Shown here piece after piece: positions 7,412 to 9,721 of a stretch of 9,721 nucleotides of DNA. Within the stretch, counting starts at the first letter, position 1. Each line of letters opens with the position of its first letter. The notes beneath the pieces are model-generated. The model ran no database searches, was not told the origin of the DNA, and saw only the letters and a program-made list of their open reading frames with translations. The position numbers were made by a program, and so were the translations under genes. Location of the stretch: the NCBI GenBank assembly GCA_034666705.1, contig JAXDLH010000038.1, positions 1-9,721 on the forward strand, read 5' to 3'. Origin of the DNA: JAXDLH01 sp034666705 (GTDB lineage: Bacteria > Chloroflexota > UBA6077 > SHYK01).

Positions 7412-8533
7412 ATGGCACAGGTGCGGGCGTCGAACGAATATGTGCGGGTGGCCACCGAGTGGAAGTCGCCCTATGAGCACTGGAAAGAGAGTCAGGGGCT
7501 CCCGACGATTACTGGCCTCGCGGTTCACGGGCTGTATGACGAGGACTTCCCGCTCGTGCCCTGGAAGGAGCGCGGCGGGTCCGGGGTATTCGTCAATCTC
7601 GACGGCACCGGCGGATTCAACGATACGTACGTCTGCGAGATCCCGCCCGGAGGCTCCCTGGCGCCGATCAAGCACATCTACGAGGAAACGGTCTTTGTCC
7701 TGACCGGGCAGGGCGCCACGACGGTCTGGATCGACGAGCACAAGAAGCAGACGTTCGAGTGGCACCAGCACAGCTACTTCGCGATTCCGCCCAACGCCTG
7801 GTATCAGCACCACAACGTCTCGGGCGTCGAGCCAGCCCGCTACGTCGCCATGACCGCCGCGCCGCGCGTGATCGACACGTTCAAGAACCTGGAGTTCGTG
7901 TTCGACAACCCGTTCGTCTTCAAAGACCGCTTCACCGGCGAGGACGACTATTTCAGGGAATCGCCGATGCAGCCTGGGAGCCGCGGCCCGTGGCCGACCA
8001 ACTACGTGGCGGACGTGATGGAGGCAAGCATCCGCCGCCACCACGTCGAGGGCGAGGGGTGGAACCGCGCGATTGGCGGCTTCGGCACCGGGTTCAACAT
8101 GGTCAATGGCACCATGCGGTCGCACACGTCAGGCTGGGCGGTGGGTACCTATAAGAAGGCGCATCGCCACGGTCCCGGCATCCACGTGCTGATCCTGAAG
8201 GGCACCGGCTACACCCTGATGTGGCAGGGTGACCAGCCGGTGGAGCGCATCGACTGGCGCCCGGGCAGCATGATCGTGCCGCCGGAGATGTGGTTCCACC
8301 AGCACTTCAATACCTCGTCGGAGCCGGTGCTGTTCATCGCCATTGGCTGGGGCTCGGAGAAGCCGAAGACGGGCGGCAAGCAGTACATCTACACCAGCGT
8401 GAAAGAGGGCGGCGACAACATCGAGTGGGAAGACGAGGACCCCCAGATCCACCGCGATTTCGAGGCCGAGCTCGCACGCCACGGCGTCGAATGCACGATG
8501 GGCCAGCACCACCCCTTCTGCACCTTCAAGTAG
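7412..8533 (+). CDS. Bicupin protein 2 (paralogue of bicupin 1)
   Basis: This 373-residue protein has two cupin barrels and aligns along its whole length with bicupin 1. N-terminal barrel: H88-I-Y-E-E92 with VLTGQG, and P-P-N-A-W-Y131-Q-H133. Tyr131 replaces the first His of the bicupin 1 motif. C-terminal barrel: H251-R-H253 with ILKGTG, and W-F-H296-Q-H298-F-N, all retained, so the C-terminal metal site is probably the active one. The tail keeps the Cys pair C361 and C370. There is no signal peptide, so it is likely cytosolic. The ATG at 7412 is preceded by AAGGGAGA. It lies 63 bp after SBP2 and 43 bp before the RHH gene, with a long inverted repeat in that gap. It may be an oxygenase or isomerase acting on a different intermediate from bicupin 1. 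Substrate unknown. Confidence 0.9.
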   Translation: MAQVRASNEYVRVATEWKSPYEHWKESQGLPTITGLAVHGLYDEDFPLVPWKERGGSGVFVNLDGTGGFNDTYVCEIPPGGSLAPIKHIYEETVFVLTGQGATTVWIDEHKKQTFEWHQHSYFAIPPNAWYQHHNVSGVEPARYVAMTAAPRVIDTFKNLEFVFDNPFVFKDRFTGEDDYFRESPMQPGSRGPWPTNYVADVMEASIRRHHVEGEGWNRAIGGFGTGFNMVNGTMRSHTSGWAVGTYKKAHRHGPGIHVLILKGTGYTLMWQGDQPVERIDWRPGSMIVPPEMWFHQHFNTSSEPVLFIAIGWGSEKPKTGGKQYIYTSVKEGGDNIEWEDEDPQIHRDFEAELARHGVECTMGQHHPFCTFK

Positions 8534-8538
8534 CAGCA

Positions 8539-8576
8539 GGCCCAGTCACTTCCACCCGAGTGGAGGTGACTGGGCC
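8539..8576 (+). promoter_or_regulatory. 17-bp inverted repeat sequestering the RHH gene ribosome binding site
   Basis: Arms 8539-8555 and 8560-8576 pair at 17 positions (one as a G-T/G-U wobble) around a CCGA tetraloop. The repeat starts 5 nt after the bicupin 2 stop and ends at the base before the RHH ATG (8577). The right arm contains GGAGGTGA (8562-8569), an 8-base complement to the 16S rRNA tail, 7 nt before the start. In RNA it would hide this site. In DNA it is a palindrome of the type bound by dimeric repressors. There is no T tract, so a simple terminator is less likely. Confidence 0.75.
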
Positions 8577-8873
8577 ATGGACAAGCCATTGACCGACATG
8601 ACTGCGCAGGAACAGGCTGCCGACTACGATGCTCATCGCGATGATCCGGACGGGGACTGGGAAGAGGTTCCCTCACCGCTCCCCAAGCGTAGGCCAGGGC
8701 GCCCGACCCGCGGCTATACCGTGTCCTATGCAGTGCGCTTCACACCCGAGGAATTCCAACGGGTGGAGGACCTCGCGGGCCGGGCCGGCATCACCGGCTC
8801 GGAGCTGATCCGCCGAGCCGTAGCGGCGTATCGGGGGCGCGAGGCGCCGGCCACGGAGGCGACAGCGGGGTGA
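8577..8873 (+). CDS. Small ribbon-helix-helix (CopG/Arc-type) DNA-binding protein, antitoxin-like
   Basis: This 98-residue protein has an acidic N-terminal region (about 1-33, with D-D-P-D-G-D-W-E-E), then a basic hinge K37-R-R-P-G-R-P-T-R that resembles an AT-hook. It ends in a ribbon-helix-helix domain: strand Y47-T-V-S-Y-A-V-R54-F, helix T56-P-E-E-F-Q-R-V-E-D-L-A, turn G-I-T-G, and helix S75-E-L-I-R-R-A-V-A-A-Y. RHH proteins dimerise and bind palindromic operators, either as antitoxins or as autorepressors. No toxin gene is adjacent: bicupin 2 lies upstream and a convergent amidohydrolase downstream. A regulatory role for this cluster, perhaps through the palindrome at its own start, is therefore reasonable but inferred. 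ATG 8577 is supported by GGAGGTGA. An orphan antitoxin is the main alternative. Confidence 0.8.
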   Translation: MDKPLTDMTAQEQAADYDAHRDDPDGDWEEVPSPLPKRRPGRPTRGYTVSYAVRFTPEEFQRVEDLAGRAGITGSELIRRAVAAYRGREAPATEATAG

Positions 8874-8889
8874 GGATGGCCCGCCATCC
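8874..8889. terminator. Short hairpin between convergent genes, weak terminator candidate
   Basis: GGATGG and CCATCC (8874-8879 and 8884-8889) flank a CCCG loop directly after the RHH stop and 21 bp from the AH3 stop. The position between convergent genes suits a bidirectional terminator, but neither strand has a T tract after the stem. The rest of the 37-bp gap shows nothing else. Confidence 0.35.
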
Positions 8890-8910
8890 AAATAGAGCCT
8901 GCTGGTTACA

Positions 8911-9721
8911 TTACAGCCGGTACAGGGCGGCGGCGTTGCGCCAGAGGACTTGTTCGCGGGCCTCGGGCGGCACGTTCTGGAAGCAGCGCGCGATGACCTC
9001 CTGGGTACGCGGCCAGGTGGAAGTGGCCAGCGGGAAGTTCGTGCTCCACATTACCCGGTCGTAGCCGGCATGGGGCGCATGCGGCGCGACCTCGTCGAAC
9101 CACGCCGTGAAGAAGCACTGGCGATGGATGAGCCCCGAGGGGTTCAGCTCGTAGCCCTCGCGGGCAAGCCCATCGTGGTCGAACTGGTGGTCGCCCCACT
9201 CCATATAGAGCATGCCCCAGCTCAGCGCGCTCTCGGCCAACACGACCTTTAAGCGTGGGTGGCGCAGCAGGATCCGCGAGATCGCATAGAGCGAGATGAC
9301 GAACACGCTGGAGACCGGCCTTGTCACCGCGTCGAGCGCATCGGCCAACGCTGGGGCGAGACCCTCGCGCGGCGCATACTGCAGGCGCGGCGACGCCCCG
9401 GTATGCAGACACAGCGGCACGTCCAACTCCTCGCAGACATCCCACAATGGGTCCCAGTCCGGCTCGCTGATGTGCGGCACCTCGCGCAGCAGCATGGGCA
9501 CCGACGGGAAGACGACGCCCCGGTGGCCGCGGCCCACCGCGCGGCGGATCTCCGCCACCGTGCTCTCCACCGGCCAGATCGGCGCAATGCACTGCGGGAT
9601 GAAACGGGGGCTCGCGCTGGCCCACTCGTCGATCAGCCAGTCGTTGTAGGCTTGCACGCACGCCAGCTCGAGCTCGGGATCGGCTAGATGGCCGAACGCC
9701 TGGCCGGCCCGACCGGCCACC
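8911..9721 (-). CDS. Amidohydrolase family 2 protein AH3, 5' end beyond the window
   Basis: About 270 C-terminal residues of a minus-strand amidohydrolase-2 protein are visible. The frame stays open to the window edge, and comparison with AH2 indicates that roughly 100 N-terminal residues, including the D-x-H metal motif, lie outside. It keeps the His of C-L-H-T-G (codon 9403-9405) and the Glu of L-A-E-S-A-L-S-W (9232-9234), but the normally invariant catalytic Asp is Asn in W-S-T-N-F-P-L (9037-9039). AH2 is its closest relative here, sharing long identical runs such as A-C-V-Q-A-Y-N-D-W-L-I-D-E-W and F-P-L-A-T-S-T-W-P. It runs convergently toward the plus-strand cluster and ends 37 bp from the RHH gene. 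It could be a weakly active or altered hydrolase or decarboxylase. Substrate unknown. Confidence 0.88.
   Translation of the reverse strand, partial: VAGRAGQAFGHLADPELELACVQAYNDWLIDEWASASPRFIPQCIAPIWPVESTVAEIRRAVGRGHRGVVFPSVPMLLREVPHISEPDWDPLWDVCEELDVPLCLHTGASPRLQYAPREGLAPALADALDAVTRPVSSVFVISLYAISRILLRHPRLKVVLAESALSWGMLYMEWGDHQFDHDGLAREGYELNPSGLIHRQCFFTAWFDEVAPHAPHAGYDRVMWSTNFPLATSTWPRTQEVIARCFQNVPPEAREQVLWRNAAALYRL

Noticed and set aside
6953..8125. Long minus-strand open frame of about 390 codons opposite SBP2 and bicupin 2
   Set aside because: Low-complexity Arg/Val/His-rich translation, no family signature, and fully covered by two convincing plus-strand genes.
8539..8576. Intrinsic transcription terminator after bicupin 2
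   Set aside because: The stem is strong but is followed immediately by the RHH start codon with no T tract, so a regulatory role fits better.
9259..9687. Plus-strand open frames over the AH3 region
   Set aside because: They are shadows of AH3, whose minus-strand translation has clear amidohydrolase motifs.
1..9721. CRISPR arrays, tRNA or rRNA genes, insertion sequences
   Set aside because: No regularly spaced direct repeats, no cloverleaf or rRNA-like sequence, and no transposase or terminal repeats were seen on either strand.

Overview
The window is GC-rich bacterial DNA (about two thirds G+C by eye) with very little non-coding space and strong Shine-Dalgarno sites. Two classical lipoprotein signal peptides confirm a bacterium. 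The mix of amidohydrolase-2 proteins, bicupins and family-5 solute-binding lipoproteins resembles soil or uncultivated lineages such as Chloroflexota, Tectomicrobia or Rokubacteria. That placement is only an impression; no phylogenetic marker is present.

Positions 23-8873 hold eight codirectional genes spaced -4 to +63 bp, which looks like one transcription unit: bicupin 1 (23-1141), amidohydrolase AH1 (1150-2310), amidohydrolase-like AH2 (2318-3457), solute-binding lipoprotein SBP1 (3454-5178), a VOC/glyoxalase-fold protein (5231-5593), solute-binding lipoprotein SBP2 (5618-7348), bicupin 2 (7412-8533) and a small ribbon-helix-helix (RHH) protein (8577-8873). A third amidohydrolase, AH3, runs convergently on the minus strand (8911 to the window end, 5' end missing). 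The promoter must lie upstream of position 1. No intergenic stretch exceeds 63 bp.

Taken together, the genes suggest uptake and breakdown of an unidentified organic compound, possibly aromatic or heterocyclic. Two lipoproteins would capture the substrate outside the cell. The bicupins (and perhaps the VOC protein) would act as metal-dependent oxygenases or isomerases, and the amidohydrolases as hydrolases or decarboxylases. No ABC permease or ATPase gene is in the window. Every gene except VOC and RHH has a paralogue here: two bicupins, two SBPs and three amidohydrolases.

The two most notable signals are these. First, AH2 has lost all four residues expected to bind metal in its family, while adjacent AH1 keeps all four and AH3 has lost one of the three visible ones; this suggests a conserved non-catalytic or re-purposed branch. 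Second, a 17-bp inverted repeat (8539-8576) between bicupin 2 and the RHH gene ends exactly at the RHH start codon and buries its near-perfect Shine-Dalgarno sequence. It could be an mRNA switch, a DNA operator for the RHH protein, or both.
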